Shown: piece after piece, positions 1-7,737 of the stretch
How the letters are laid out: each line of letters begins with the position of its first letter
How positions within the stretch are numbered: position 1 is the first letter of the stretch
From: CAZTQN01 sp964615765
GTDB taxonomy: Bacteria > Planctomycetota > Phycisphaerae > Phycisphaerales > UBA1924
NCBI GenBank assembly: GCA_964615765.1
Contig: CAZTQN010000016.1
Span: 1 to 64,000 of the forward strand
DNA: 64,000 nucleotides
Direction of reading: 5' to 3'
Notes under the pieces: generated by a model
Told to the model about the DNA's origin: nothing
The model's input: the letters and a program-made list of their open reading frames with translations, nothing else
Database searches by the model: none
Made by a program: the position numbers and the translations under genes

Positions 1-9
1 CTTGGCCAT
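1..9 (-). CDS. 5' end of a gene running off the window (starts MAK)
   Basis: The first nine bases read on the minus strand as ATG GCC AAG. A strong ribosome binding site, GGGGGAG, lies seven bases upstream at positions 17-23. Only three codons are inside the window, so the product cannot be named. The good spacing is the only support. Confidence 0.35.
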
Positions 10-171
10 GGCTGATCTCCCCCGCTACGGCGATGCCTCCAGGGCACCGCGACGCCACCCTAGGCGCAATCCGGGGCGACGTCCGATTTATCTCTGGCAT
101 CGCCGCGCCCGAACGTCCTGGCAGAGCTGCGCCGCTGTCCCTAGAGTGCGGCCCGACCAAGAGAGGGTCGC

Positions 172-264
172 TTGTTCCTGGCCGAGATCTTCGCGATCGG
201 GTCCGCCACCTGCATCGCGCTGAGCGCGCTGTTGTTCGGCGAGCTCAAGGGGCGCGTCGGGCTG
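172..264 (+). pseudogene. Possible truncated start of a membrane transporter
   Basis: From a TTG at 172, preceded by GAGAGGG, about 30 codons read like a real membrane protein start: hydrophobic, with G/C-ending codons and the sequence FAIGSATCIALSALLFGEL. This resembles the first helix of EamA/DMT-type permeases. After about position 260 the frame (open to 564) turns into Arg/Trp/Gly low complexity that does not look coded. I read it as a possible remnant of a transporter gene; it could also be chance or a very small membrane peptide. Confidence 0.25.
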
Positions 265-463
265 CCGCGGCGGTTGGGGACCCCGCGCGGGGAGGGGCGG
301 CGGGGGCGGCGGTTTCGGATCGGGCGGCGGTCCGGGTGGTGGATCGGGTGGTGGTTCGGGGAGTCGAGGCGGCGGGCGATTGGGGGCCGGCGGGCGCGGT
401 GGGCGTGGTGGGTCGGTGGGGCGTGGCGGGCAGGGCGGGCGTGGGGGGCGTACGGGGCGGCCG
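265..463. repeat. Gly/Arg-rich low-complexity stretch before the pseudouridine synthase
   Basis: The DNA is G-rich and repetitive (units such as GGCGGT, GGTGGA, GGGCGT). In the frame of the downstream pseudouridine synthase it reads as a Gly/Ser then Gly/Arg-rich string with no stop back to 221. Possible starts in it are TTG 380 and GTG 416. It may be a translated basic, disordered N-terminal extension, as seen in some other members of this enzyme family, or untranslated leader. Confidence 0.4.
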
Positions 464-1603
464 ATGCGGCCTCGGGTCGAGAGCGCGGTGCAGTCGCTCG
501 CCGGGCCGGTGCGCTTGCAGCGGCTTTTGGCCGACGCGGGCGTGGCGTCGCGGCGCGAGTGTGAGCGGATGATCGAAGAGGGCCGGGTCGAGGTGAACGG
601 GAAGACGGTGACGCAGTTGCCGGTGCTCGTCGACCCGCGGACGGTGCGCGTGCGCGTGGATGGGTCGCCCGTGAAGTTCACGGCCCGCTCATCGCGGCGC
701 GTGTACGTGATGCTCAACAAGCCCGATCGCACCCTGACAACCACGCGCGACACCGGCGAAGAGGACGGGATGGCCCGGCGCACGGTGATGGACCTGGTCG
801 ATCATCCGTCGGGGGCGCGGCTGTACCCCGTCGGGCGGCTGGAGTACGGCATTACCGGGCTGGTGCTGCTCACCAACGACGGCGATCTGACCAACCGCCT
901 GACGCACGCGCGGTATGGCGTCGGGCAGACGTACCGCGTGTGGGCGGCGGGGAATGTCACGCGGGATGTGCTGGCGGCGCTGCGCCGGCGCGTGGGGATC
1001 AAGGGGGAGGTCGGGCCGGATGGGGAGCCGATCGAGAGCGTGCACGTGGACATCACGCCGGGGACGCGGCTGGAATCGGGCGATGTTTCGAACTCGACGG
1101 TGCTGGAGGTGACGATCCGGCCGGGGAAGCGCGAGGCGATCACGGATGTGCTGATGCAGGCGGGGTGCCCGGTGAAGAAGATCGTGCGGGTGGCGATGGG
1201 GCCGCTGCGGTTGGCGGGGGTGGGGATCGGGCGGTGGCGGGATCTGGCCGCGGACGAGCTTGAGGCGTTGATGGCCGCGGCGTTCCCGGAACGCGCGGAG
1301 GAAGAGGCGGCCCGGGCTGCGGAGCGGGCGGCGAAAAAGGCACGCGGCGGGCGCGGCGCGGGGGCGGTTGATGCGCCGGAGACGGAGGACGAGGAGGAGG
1401 ACGCCGCGATCGAGGGCGAGGCGGACGGGGATGAGGATGGGGACGAGGACGAGGGCGTGGTGGACATGGACGGCGATTTGGACGATGACGCGGAAGGAGA
1501 TGAGGGGGATGGGGAAGACGGTGAGGACGGTGAGGATGGGGAGACCGGCGGGGACGCGGCGGACGAAGACGACGGCGATGGCGGGGAGGAGCGCGAGCGA
1601 TGA
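464..1603 (+). CDS. RsuA/RluB-family pseudouridine synthase with Glu in place of the catalytic Asp
   Basis: This protein has an N-terminal S4 RNA-binding domain (RLQRLLADAGVASRR onward) followed by the RsuA/RluB/E/F catalytic domain with GLVLLTND and the C-terminal GPLRL segment. The family converts uridine to pseudouridine in ribosomal RNA. The expected nucleophile sits in GRLD; here codon GAG gives GRLE, about residue 127 counted from ATG 464. The last 80 or so residues are an extreme Asp/Glu-rich tail. The start is uncertain: ATG 464 is chosen, but TTG 380 would add a Gly/Arg-rich leader. Its stop overlaps the next gene as ATGA. Family is clear; activity is in doubt because of the Glu. Confidence 0.85.
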   Translation: MRPRVESAVQSLAGPVRLQRLLADAGVASRRECERMIEEGRVEVNGKTVTQLPVLVDPRTVRVRVDGSPVKFTARSSRRVYVMLNKPDRTLTTTRDTGEEDGMARRTVMDLVDHPSGARLYPVGRLEYGITGLVLLTNDGDLTNRLTHARYGVGQTYRVWAAGNVTRDVLAALRRRVGIKGEVGPDGEPIESVHVDITPGTRLESGDVSNSTVLEVTIRPGKREAITDVLMQAGCPVKKIVRVAMGPLRLAGVGIGRWRDLAADELEALMAAAFPERAEEEAARAAERAAKKARGGRGAGAVDAPETEDEEEDAAIEGEADGDEDGDEDEGVVDMDGDLDDDAEGDEGDGEDGEDGEDGETGGDAADEDDGDGGEERER

Positions 1604-3198
1604 AGTGGATGGCGTGGCGGAGTCGGGCGGCGGATCAGTTGGCGGTTGATCCGACGATGCGGGCGCTGCAGAGCGCGGCGTCGGAGGCGCAGAAGAGTCG
1701 CCTGCCGCAGATGGCGGCAGCGCTGAGCTATCGCACGCTGTTCGGGCTGTTGCCGGTGGTGGTGGTGGGGCTGATCGTGGTGCGGACGTTCACCTCGCCG
1801 CAGACGCAGGCGGACGTGATCCGCGGGGCGATGGAGCGGTTCGGGGTGTCGAACATCGTGGTGTCGGCGCCGGTGGAGACGGGCTCGGCGGTGGGCGGGA
1901 GCGCGGCGCCGGCGGGCGGGGCGACGAGCGCGCTGTCGCCGGAGATGATGGGCCCGCCGGTGGAGACGCTGTCGGGGACGCAGAGCCTTGGGGAGTGGGT
2001 CACGGCGGTGATCTACCGGGCGGACGCGAACATCAACTTCGGCGCGATCGGGCTGATCGGCGTGGCGACGCTGATTTACGCGGCGATCTCGATGCTGGTG
2101 GAGATCGAGCGGGCGTTCAACCAGATTTACCGCGTGCCGGTGGGGCGGAGCTGGATGCGGCGGATCACGAACTACTGGACGCTCTTGACGCTGGGCGTCG
2201 GGGCGCTGGTGGCGACGTTCTACATCGGGGCGCGGTTCGAGGCGTGGGTGGCGCAGGCGATCGAGTCGCGCGGGCTGTCGCTGGGGTCCGGGGCGCTGAC
2301 GCTGACGCTGGTGGGGTATGGGGTGACGGTCGCGATCTCGACGCTGCTGCTGATGCTGGCGTACACGGTGGTGCCGAACACGCGGGTGAAGGCGCTGCCG
2401 GCGCTGTGCGGGGCGGCGGTGGGGGCGATCTTGTGGGAAGCGGGCAAGTGGGGCTTCGGGCAGTACCTGGCGTATTCGACGAGTTACGCGAAGCTATACG
2501 GGTCGATCGCGCTGGTGCCGCTGTTCATGCTGTGGGTGTACGTGACGTGGTTCATCGTGCTGTTCGGGCTGCAGATCACGTACCAGATGCAGCACGGGCT
2601 GAAGCGGACGCAGGCGCGGCCGATCAGCGACGCGGGCCCGGCGATGGCCGACCCGGCGGCGGCGCTGTCGGTGATGGGCGCGGTGACGCGCGGGTTCAAC
2701 GCGGGCAAGCGGCTGACGGCGGGCGAGATCGCGCAGGCGGCCAAGCTGAGCGAGGCGATCGTCGGGCTGGTGCTCGAGCCGCTGCTGGAGCGCGGTCTGG
2801 TGGTGCGCGTCGAGCACGACGGGTTGGGCGGCGGGGGCAGCGAGGAAGAGCCGGTGTACACGCTCGGGCGGCCGGCGGCGGGGATTCGCGCGGCGGACGT
2901 GCTGGCGGCGGGGTTCGCCGTCTCGGGCGCGGCGGAGGTCGCCGACATGACCGTCGTCAGCATGCGCCGGGCCCAGTTGGACGCCGTCGGCGAGCGGTCC
3001 TTGGCGGAGGTGGTCGGGGCGGCGGGGCCGACCGGCGCGCGCGGGGGCGGGGCGATCATCGGCGATGTGCCCGTGGAACCGGCGCGGGAGGGCGTGGAGC
3101 CGCCGGCGCGGGTGTACGCCCCGGCGGCGATCGGCGGCGGGGGCGGGGTGAAGGGCGCCGGCGGGGTTGGGGGCGTGGGCGGGGCCGGGGCGCGGTGA
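1600..3198 (+). CDS. YihY/BrkB-family inner-membrane protein with C-terminal winged-helix-like region
   Basis: This is a YihY/BrkB protein (once misnamed ribonuclease BN) of unknown function in the inner membrane. Evidence is the LPQMAAALSYRTLFGLLPVV start, several hydrophobic helices (about residues 45-65, 145-170, 195-215, 235-260, 270-290, 305-330) and the LYGSIALVPLFMLWVYVTW segment. A stretch of about 60 residues with Gly/Ala/Ser/Pro is inserted in the first periplasmic loop. After the last helix there is a region typical of the longer YihY forms (RLTAGEIAQAAKLSEAIV), then a Gly/Ala-rich tail. ATGA overlap with the preceding gene suggests co-translation. Confidence 0.85.
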   Translation: MKWMAWRSRAADQLAVDPTMRALQSAASEAQKSRLPQMAAALSYRTLFGLLPVVVVGLIVVRTFTSPQTQADVIRGAMERFGVSNIVVSAPVETGSAVGGSAAPAGGATSALSPEMMGPPVETLSGTQSLGEWVTAVIYRADANINFGAIGLIGVATLIYAAISMLVEIERAFNQIYRVPVGRSWMRRITNYWTLLTLGVGALVATFYIGARFEAWVAQAIESRGLSLGSGALTLTLVGYGVTVAISTLLLMLAYTVVPNTRVKALPALCGAAVGAILWEAGKWGFGQYLAYSTSYAKLYGSIALVPLFMLWVYVTWFIVLFGLQITYQMQHGLKRTQARPISDAGPAMADPAAALSVMGAVTRGFNAGKRLTAGEIAQAAKLSEAIVGLVLEPLLERGLVVRVEHDGLGGGGSEEEPVYTLGRPAAGIRAADVLAAGFAVSGAAEVADMTVVSMRRAQLDAVGERSLAEVVGAAGPTGARGGGAIIGDVPVEPAREGVEPPARVYAPAAIGGGGGVKGAGGVGGVGGAGAR

Positions 3199-3213
3199 GC
3201 GCTACGATTCCGC

Positions 3214-3477
3214 ATGGACATGGTGCGGACATCGGGACGTGTGCCGGCTCGCGCTGATCGGCCGATGGCCGGGGCCGCGGCGGGCGTGGTGCTGCTGGCC
3301 CTAGGTGCGCTGATGGTGCTGCCCGGGTGTTATCGCCGAGTGGTGTCGGCGAAGGGGTTCGGGGCGGACCAGTACCAGGTGTCCGAGTCGTATCAAGAGA
3401 ACAGCAAGGTGGACGATTGGATCTTCGGGGAGCGGCCGGCGAAATCGGGCGGGTCGCGGCTGCCGAAGAGTGAGTGA
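3214..3477 (+). CDS. Small predicted lipoprotein of unknown function
   Basis: The 87-residue product has a hydrophobic segment ending in a lipobox, LMVLPGC, so it is probably cleaved and lipid-modified at that Cys. The mature part is only about 50 residues, polar (FGADQYQVSESYQENSKVDDW), and matches no family I know. ATG 3265 is an alternative start that would give a more normal 21-residue signal; neither start has a clear ribosome binding site. It follows yihY by 15 bases on the same strand and may be its operon partner. Confidence 0.6.
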   Translation: MDMVRTSGRVPARADRPMAGAAAGVVLLALGALMVLPGCYRRVVSAKGFGADQYQVSESYQENSKVDDWIFGERPAKSGGSRLPKSE

Positions 3478-3549
3478 CACGGGTGTGGTTGGGGGTGGGC
3501 GGCGGTGTGGTGAGGTTGGTTGGGGCGGTCGGGATTGAGGGCGAGCACG

Positions 3550-4116
3550 ATGGGTCTGGAACTGGCGCTCCCGGCTGAAGGCTTCATGACGACGCAGCTG
3601 CAGCGCGTGATCAACTGGGCGCGGCGGTCGAGCCTGTGGCCCATGCCGTTCGCGACGGCGTGCTGCGGGATCGAGCTGATGGCGACGGCGTCGAGCCGGT
3701 ACGACATGGCGCGGTTCGGGATGGAGCGGATGAGCTTCTCGCCGCGGCAGGCGGACTTGATGATCGTGGCGGGACGGATCCCGGTGAAGATCCTGCCGGT
3801 CTTGCAGCGGATTTACCTGCAGATGGCGGAGCCGAAGTGGGTGATCAGCATGGGGGCGTGCGCGAGCACGGGCGGGGTGTTTGATACGTATGCGGTGGTG
3901 CAGGGGTGTGACCAGTTCATCCCGGTGGACGTGTACATCCCGGGGTGCCCGCCGCGGCCGGAACAGTTGCTGGAAGGGATCATGGCGATCCAGCGGCACA
4001 TCGACCAGGAAGGCATGCCGCCGGCGGGCGGGAAGCGGGCGCCGCTGGGCCTGGCGCTGCAGCCGACGCACGCGGTGCGGCCGCAGCCGGTGGGGCTGAC
4101 GGTCGGGACGACGTGA
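3550..4116 (+). CDS. nuoB: NADH-quinone oxidoreductase subunit B
   Basis: NuoB carries the N2 [4Fe-4S] cluster that passes electrons to quinone in respiratory complex I, on the cytoplasmic side of the membrane. All four ligands are visible: the adjacent pair C38-C39 (FATACCGIEL), C104 (MGACAST) and C133 (YIPGCPPRPE). The length, 188 residues, is normal; the last 40 are a Pro/Gly-rich tail. ATG 3550 is chosen because it gives the family's usual N-terminus; the frame is open further upstream. nuoD, its partner in the quinone site, lies just downstream but on the opposite strand, so the usual nuo operon is broken here. Confidence 0.95.
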   Translation: MGLELALPAEGFMTTQLQRVINWARRSSLWPMPFATACCGIELMATASSRYDMARFGMERMSFSPRQADLMIVAGRIPVKILPVLQRIYLQMAEPKWVISMGACASTGGVFDTYAVVQGCDQFIPVDVYIPGCPPRPEQLLEGIMAIQRHIDQEGMPPAGGKRAPLGLALQPTHAVRPQPVGLTVGTT

Positions 4117-4208
4117 TCAGGATTTGAGGTTGGGGTGCCGAACGGCGCACGGCGGCGTGTGCGGGCGATCTCGTACGCGGTCAGCGTGGGAGTCCTGATT
4201 GCTCAGGC

Positions 4209-4487
4209 TCAGGGCGCCGCCGGCGCGGTCGCGGGTTGCGTCGGCGAAGTCGGCGTTGCGGCGGGGCCGGGCTTGTCGTCGGGCTTGTCATCCGCGGTGG
4301 CGGTGGTGCCCATGAGGCTCTTCTCGGGCTCGGTGACTTTGAGGGCCGCGAAGAGGGAGAAGGCGACGAGGGCGAGGAGGAGGAAGACGCCGACGATGAG
4401 CAGGGCGGCGCGGCGGCCGGCGCCGGGCGCGGGGGCGTCTGGGTCGAGGGGCGTGGGGCTGGCGATGTCGGGCGGGGGCGTGGTCAC
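4209..4487 (-). CDS. Small single-pass membrane protein, overlaps the nuoD stop
   Basis: A GTG at 4487 overlaps the nuoD stop codon as GTGA, the same coupling used elsewhere in this window, and opens a 92-residue frame. The product has a Pro-rich N-terminus, one clear transmembrane helix (AALLIVGVFLLLALVAFSLF, about residues 28-47) and a charged, then Pro/Thr-rich tail. I recognise no family. The overlap suggests translation together with nuoD, so it may be an accessory membrane protein of complex I; that is inference from position only. Confidence 0.6.
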   Translation of the reverse strand: MTTPPPDIASPTPLDPDAPAPGAGRRAALLIVGVFLLLALVAFSLFAALKVTEPEKSLMGTTATADDKPDDKPGPAATPTSPTQPATAPAAP

Positions 4488-5770
4488 CGGTCGAGTTCCG
4501 CGGCGACGACGTTGATGGAGCCGATGATCGCGGGGATGTCGCTGACCATGTGGCCTTCGCTGAGTTTCTGCATGACGGCGTAGTTGATGAAGACGGGCGG
4601 GCGGACGCGGACGCGGAAGGGGCGAGGCCCGCCGTCGGCCACGATGTAGTAGCCGAGTTCGCCGTTGGCGGTTTCGATGGAGGCGTAGGTCTCGGCGATG
4701 GGGGCCTTCCACCCGCGGTTGGACATGATGAGTTCGAAGTGCTGGATGAGGCCTTCGATGGAGCCGTAGACGTCCTGCTTCTTGGGCTTGACGAACTTGC
4801 TGTCGGCGAAGGCGTCGGTGGGGCCCTGGGGGATGTTGTCGATGAGCTGGCGGACGATGGCGATGGACTGCTTGATTTCTTCGACGCGGACGCGGAAGCG
4901 GGCGTAGGCGTCGCCCTCGTGGGCGATGGGGACCTTGAACTGGACGGCGGGGGCGCCCTGGCCGTCCCAGTTGTCCTTGTAGCAGAGGTACGGGAAGTCC
5001 TTGCGGACGTCGCGCGTGACGCCGGAGGCGCGGGCCATGGGGCCGGTGAGCGACCAGCCGATGGCGTCTTCCTTGGAGATGACGCCGACGCCCTGGGTGC
5101 GGTCGATGAAGATGCGGTTGTTGTTGAGCAGGCCTTCGGACTCGGCGAGGGCGCCCTCGATGTCGTCGAGCGCGTCTTTGACGAGTTTGCGGAAGACGGC
5201 TTCGTCGGGAATTTCTTTCATGATCCCGCCGACGCGGGTCCAGTCGGGGTGGAAGCGTTGGCCGGAGATGTAGTCGCAGATGTCGTAGATGCGTTCGCGG
5301 GGGTTGAAGCAGTAGAGGAAGGCGGTGATGCCGCCGAGGTCGAGGGCGGCGGCGCCGACGCAGAGCAGGTGGTTCTGGATGCGGGCGATCTCCGCCATGA
5401 TGGTGCGGAGGACCTTGCAGCGGGGGGTGATCTCGATGCCGAAGAGGTGTTCGACGGCGTGGTGCCAGGCGATGTCGTTGGCGATGGGGGAGAGGTAGTC
5501 CATCCGCGAGACGATGGTGACGTACTGGTTGTAGTCGAGGTGCTCGCCGAGCTTTTCGAAGCCGGAGTGGAGGTAGCCGATGTGGGGCGTGCATCGGGCG
5601 ACGCGCTCGCCGTCGAGTTCGAGCACCAGGCGGAGGGTGGTGTGGGTGGCGGGGTGCTGGGGCCCGAAGTTGAGGACCCAGCGTTCGCCGGTGTCGACGT
5701 GCTGCTTGAGGTAGTCGGTACGCTCGACGTCGACGCCGAAACCGGACTCTGGCTTGAGTGTGAAAGGCAT
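4484..5770 (-). CDS. nuoD: NADH-quinone oxidoreductase subunit D
   Basis: NuoD (49-kDa subunit) forms the quinone-binding site of complex I with NuoB. Family marks are NFGPQHPATHTTLRLVLELD near the N-terminus, HIGYLHSGFEKLGE, YNQYVTIVSRMDYLSP, the conserved core through DWTRVGG, and the C-terminus SDIPAIIGSINVVAAELDR. At 428 residues it is full length. ATG 5770 is the only sensible start, though no strong ribosome binding site precedes it. It is convergent with nuoB, and nuoA, C and E-N are absent here, so the complex is encoded at scattered loci or the other genes lie outside the window. Confidence 0.95.
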   Translation of the reverse strand: MPFTLKPESGFGVDVERTDYLKQHVDTGERWVLNFGPQHPATHTTLRLVLELDGERVARCTPHIGYLHSGFEKLGEHLDYNQYVTIVSRMDYLSPIANDIAWHHAVEHLFGIEITPRCKVLRTIMAEIARIQNHLLCVGAAALDLGGITAFLYCFNPRERIYDICDYISGQRFHPDWTRVGGIMKEIPDEAVFRKLVKDALDDIEGALAESEGLLNNNRIFIDRTQGVGVISKEDAIGWSLTGPMARASGVTRDVRKDFPYLCYKDNWDGQGAPAVQFKVPIAHEGDAYARFRVRVEEIKQSIAIVRQLIDNIPQGPTDAFADSKFVKPKKQDVYGSIEGLIQHFELIMSNRGWKAPIAETYASIETANGELGYYIVADGGPRPFRVRVRPPVFINYAVMQKLSEGHMVSDIPAIIGSINVVAAELDR

Positions 5771-5860
5771 GGGCGGGATGGTAGGGTCGTGGGGGCGGAG
5801 AGCGGGGGCGGGCGGTGATGCTTGTGGGGGGCCGACGGGGCCACCCCGGTAGGATTTCGT

Positions 5861-7183
5861 GTGGCCGACGCGGGCAGTTTCGATCTTGATGGGGAGCCGG
5901 CCGACCCGCTGGCGGTGTTGACGTCGGAACGGGGCGTGTGGGACGTTCGGGCCCGGCCGAGGTCGGTGCGGACGCTGAGCACGGGGGATGGGGCGGGGGT
6001 GCTCGACGCGCTGGCGGGGATGGTTCGTGCGGCGGGCGGGTCGGTCGGGGCGAGCGTTTCCGGCGGTGGCGCGTCCACGGGCGGCGGCTGGGTGGTGGCG
6101 CTGGGGTATGAACTCGGGCGGGACGTGGAGCCGGCGGCGCGGGTGCACGCGCGGCGTGTGGACGGGGCGTGGCCTTGGGACGCGGTGCTGTGGCGGTGTG
6201 ACGGCCGCGAGGCGAGCGTGCCGAGTGTCGGCGGAGCGGGGCGTGGGTTTCGGCTTGGCGCGTGGAGCGGTGGGGGGTTGGGCGGGGGGTCGGGCGGGGC
6301 GTGGTATGAGCGGGCCGTGGCCCGTGGCGTGGAGTTTGTGCACGCGGGCGATGTCTTCCAGGTCAATCTCGCGCACCGACTGCGGGCGCCGTTTGAAGGG
6401 TCCACGCGGGCGCTGGCGCGTGCGCTGTTCCGCGCGGCCCGGCCGGTGATGGGGGCGTATCTGGAGATCGAGGAGCACGGGCGGCGGCACGCGGCGATCA
6501 GCGTCAGCCCGGAACTGTTTCTGACGTACGACGCGCGGACGCGGCGCGTGGAGACGCGGCCGATCAAGGGCACCAGGCCGCTGGGTGTTGGCGAGGAGGG
6601 GGCGCGGGCGCTGGCTTCGAGCGCGAAGGACGCCGCGGAGTTGGCGATGATCGTCGACCTGATGCGCAACGACCTTGGACGCGTGTGCGCGTTCGGGTCG
6701 GTGCAGGTGGTTGAGCCGCGGGTGATCGAGCGGCACGAGCACGCGGGCGTGGTGCACGGCGTGGCGACGATCGAGGGGCGTTTGCGGGACGGGCTGGACG
6801 CGGTCGACCTGCTGCGGGCGGCGTTCCCGTGCGGGTCGATCACGGGGGCGCCGAAGGTGCGGGCGATGCAGATCATCGAAGAACTCGAGCCCGAAGCGCG
6901 CGGTCTGTACACCGGCGCGATCGGGTGGATCGGCGATGACGGGTCGATGACGCTGAGCGTGGCGATTCGGACGGCGGTGGTGGTTGGCGATGCGGGCCCG
7001 GGCGGCGCCGATGATGTGCGGCGCGGCGAGCTGATCTACGGCGTGGGCGCGGGGATCGTCGCCGAGTCCGACCCGCGGCGGGAGTGGGAGGAGACGATGG
7101 ACAAGGCGCGGGTGATGCGGAGCGTGATGCAGACGCCGCCGGGTGCGCGGGCGGGGCAGGGCGCGTCGGAGAGTGCGGCGTGA
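5861..7183 (+). CDS. pabB: Aminodeoxychorismate synthase component I (PabB-type)
   Basis: This chorismate-binding enzyme makes 4-amino-4-deoxychorismate, the first dedicated step to p-aminobenzoate and folate. Motifs are GDVFQVNLAHR (about 163-173), SPELFL, RPIKGTRP (about 233-240), DLMRNDLGRV and PCGSITGAPKVRAMQIIEEL. Lys in PIKGT is typical of PabB; anthranilate synthase usually has Ala there, so PabB is preferred over TrpE. The start is set at GTG 5861 because AGGA lies six bases upstream. The GTGA overlap with the following NUDIX gene suggests a two-gene unit. The glutamine amidotransferase partner (PabA) is not in the window. Confidence 0.88.
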   Translation: MADAGSFDLDGEPADPLAVLTSERGVWDVRARPRSVRTLSTGDGAGVLDALAGMVRAAGGSVGASVSGGGASTGGGWVVALGYELGRDVEPAARVHARRVDGAWPWDAVLWRCDGREASVPSVGGAGRGFRLGAWSGGGLGGGSGGAWYERAVARGVEFVHAGDVFQVNLAHRLRAPFEGSTRALARALFRAARPVMGAYLEIEEHGRRHAAISVSPELFLTYDARTRRVETRPIKGTRPLGVGEEGARALASSAKDAAELAMIVDLMRNDLGRVCAFGSVQVVEPRVIERHEHAGVVHGVATIEGRLRDGLDAVDLLRAAFPCGSITGAPKVRAMQIIEELEPEARGLYTGAIGWIGDDGSMTLSVAIRTAVVVGDAGPGGADDVRRGELIYGVGAGIVAESDPRREWEETMDKARVMRSVMQTPPGARAGQGASESAA

Positions 7184-7716
7184 AGGACGAGAACGGGTAC
7201 AGGCCGATCATCGGGGCCGGGCCGCGGGTGCGGACGGATGTGGTGGATGTGTACGTGTTCCGGCGCGGCGGAAGTTCCGGCAACGCGGCGGAAGGCGGCG
7301 TCGAGTTCCTGCAGATTCTCCGGGCCCGCAACCCGCTCATGGGCACGTGGCACCCGGTGATGGGGCACGTCGAGATCGGCGAGACGGCGGCGCAGTGCGC
7401 GATGCGGGAACTGCGGGAAGAGGTGGGGCTCGACGAGGGTTCGGCGATGCTGCGCGGCGTGTGGGCGCTCGAGCAGGTGCACCCGTTCTTCATCGCGGCG
7501 ATCGACAGCATCGTGATGAGCCCGCGGTTTGCGGCCGAGGTGGATGGCGCGTGGACGCCGTCGCTCAACGCGGAGCACACGGCGCACCGGTGGGTGAGCG
7601 CGGCGGCGATCGACGAGATGTACATGTGGCCGGGGCAAAGGGCCGCGTGCCGGGAGGTGCTGAGCGAGATCGTGCGGGAGGGGTCGCTGTCGCGGGAGCG
7701 CTTGCGTGTGAAGTAG
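7180..7716 (+). CDS. NUDIX hydrolase, possibly dihydroneopterin triphosphate pyrophosphatase
   Basis: The 178-residue protein has a perfect NUDIX box, GHVEIGE followed by seven residues and RELREEVGL (residues 62-84), which binds metal and hydrolyses nucleoside diphosphate-linked substrates. GTG 7180 overlaps the pabB stop, which fixes the start. The pairing with pabB suggests, by inference, that it removes pyrophosphate from dihydroneopterin triphosphate in folate synthesis, as NudB does in E. coli. The box alone cannot tell substrates apart. A palindromic repeat array begins about 50 bases past its stop. Confidence 0.85.
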   Translation: MKDENGYRPIIGAGPRVRTDVVDVYVFRRGGSSGNAAEGGVEFLQILRARNPLMGTWHPVMGHVEIGETAAQCAMRELREEVGLDEGSAMLRGVWALEQVHPFFIAAIDSIVMSPRFAAEVDGAWTPSLNAEHTAHRWVSAAAIDEMYMWPGQRAACREVLSEIVREGSLSRERLRVK

Positions 7717-7724
7717 GGGCGAGC

Positions 7725-7737
7725 GGTCAGGGGCGAG
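7725..7737 (+). repeat. 13-base repeat GGTCAGGGGCGAG, copy 1
   Basis: GGTCAGGGGCGAG occurs here and at 35605-35617. In both places it lies just after a gene stop and 16-30 bases before a copy of the palindromic element, so it may mark the edge of a larger repeat unit. Confidence 0.5.

Noticed and set aside
265..463. CRISPR-like or minisatellite array
   Set aside because: The repeats are irregular 3-6 base G-rich units without spacers; simple low complexity explains them.
4550..5818. A 422-codon plus-strand frame opposite nuoD
   Set aside because: Asp/Val/Gly-rich antisense of nuoD with no recognisable domain.
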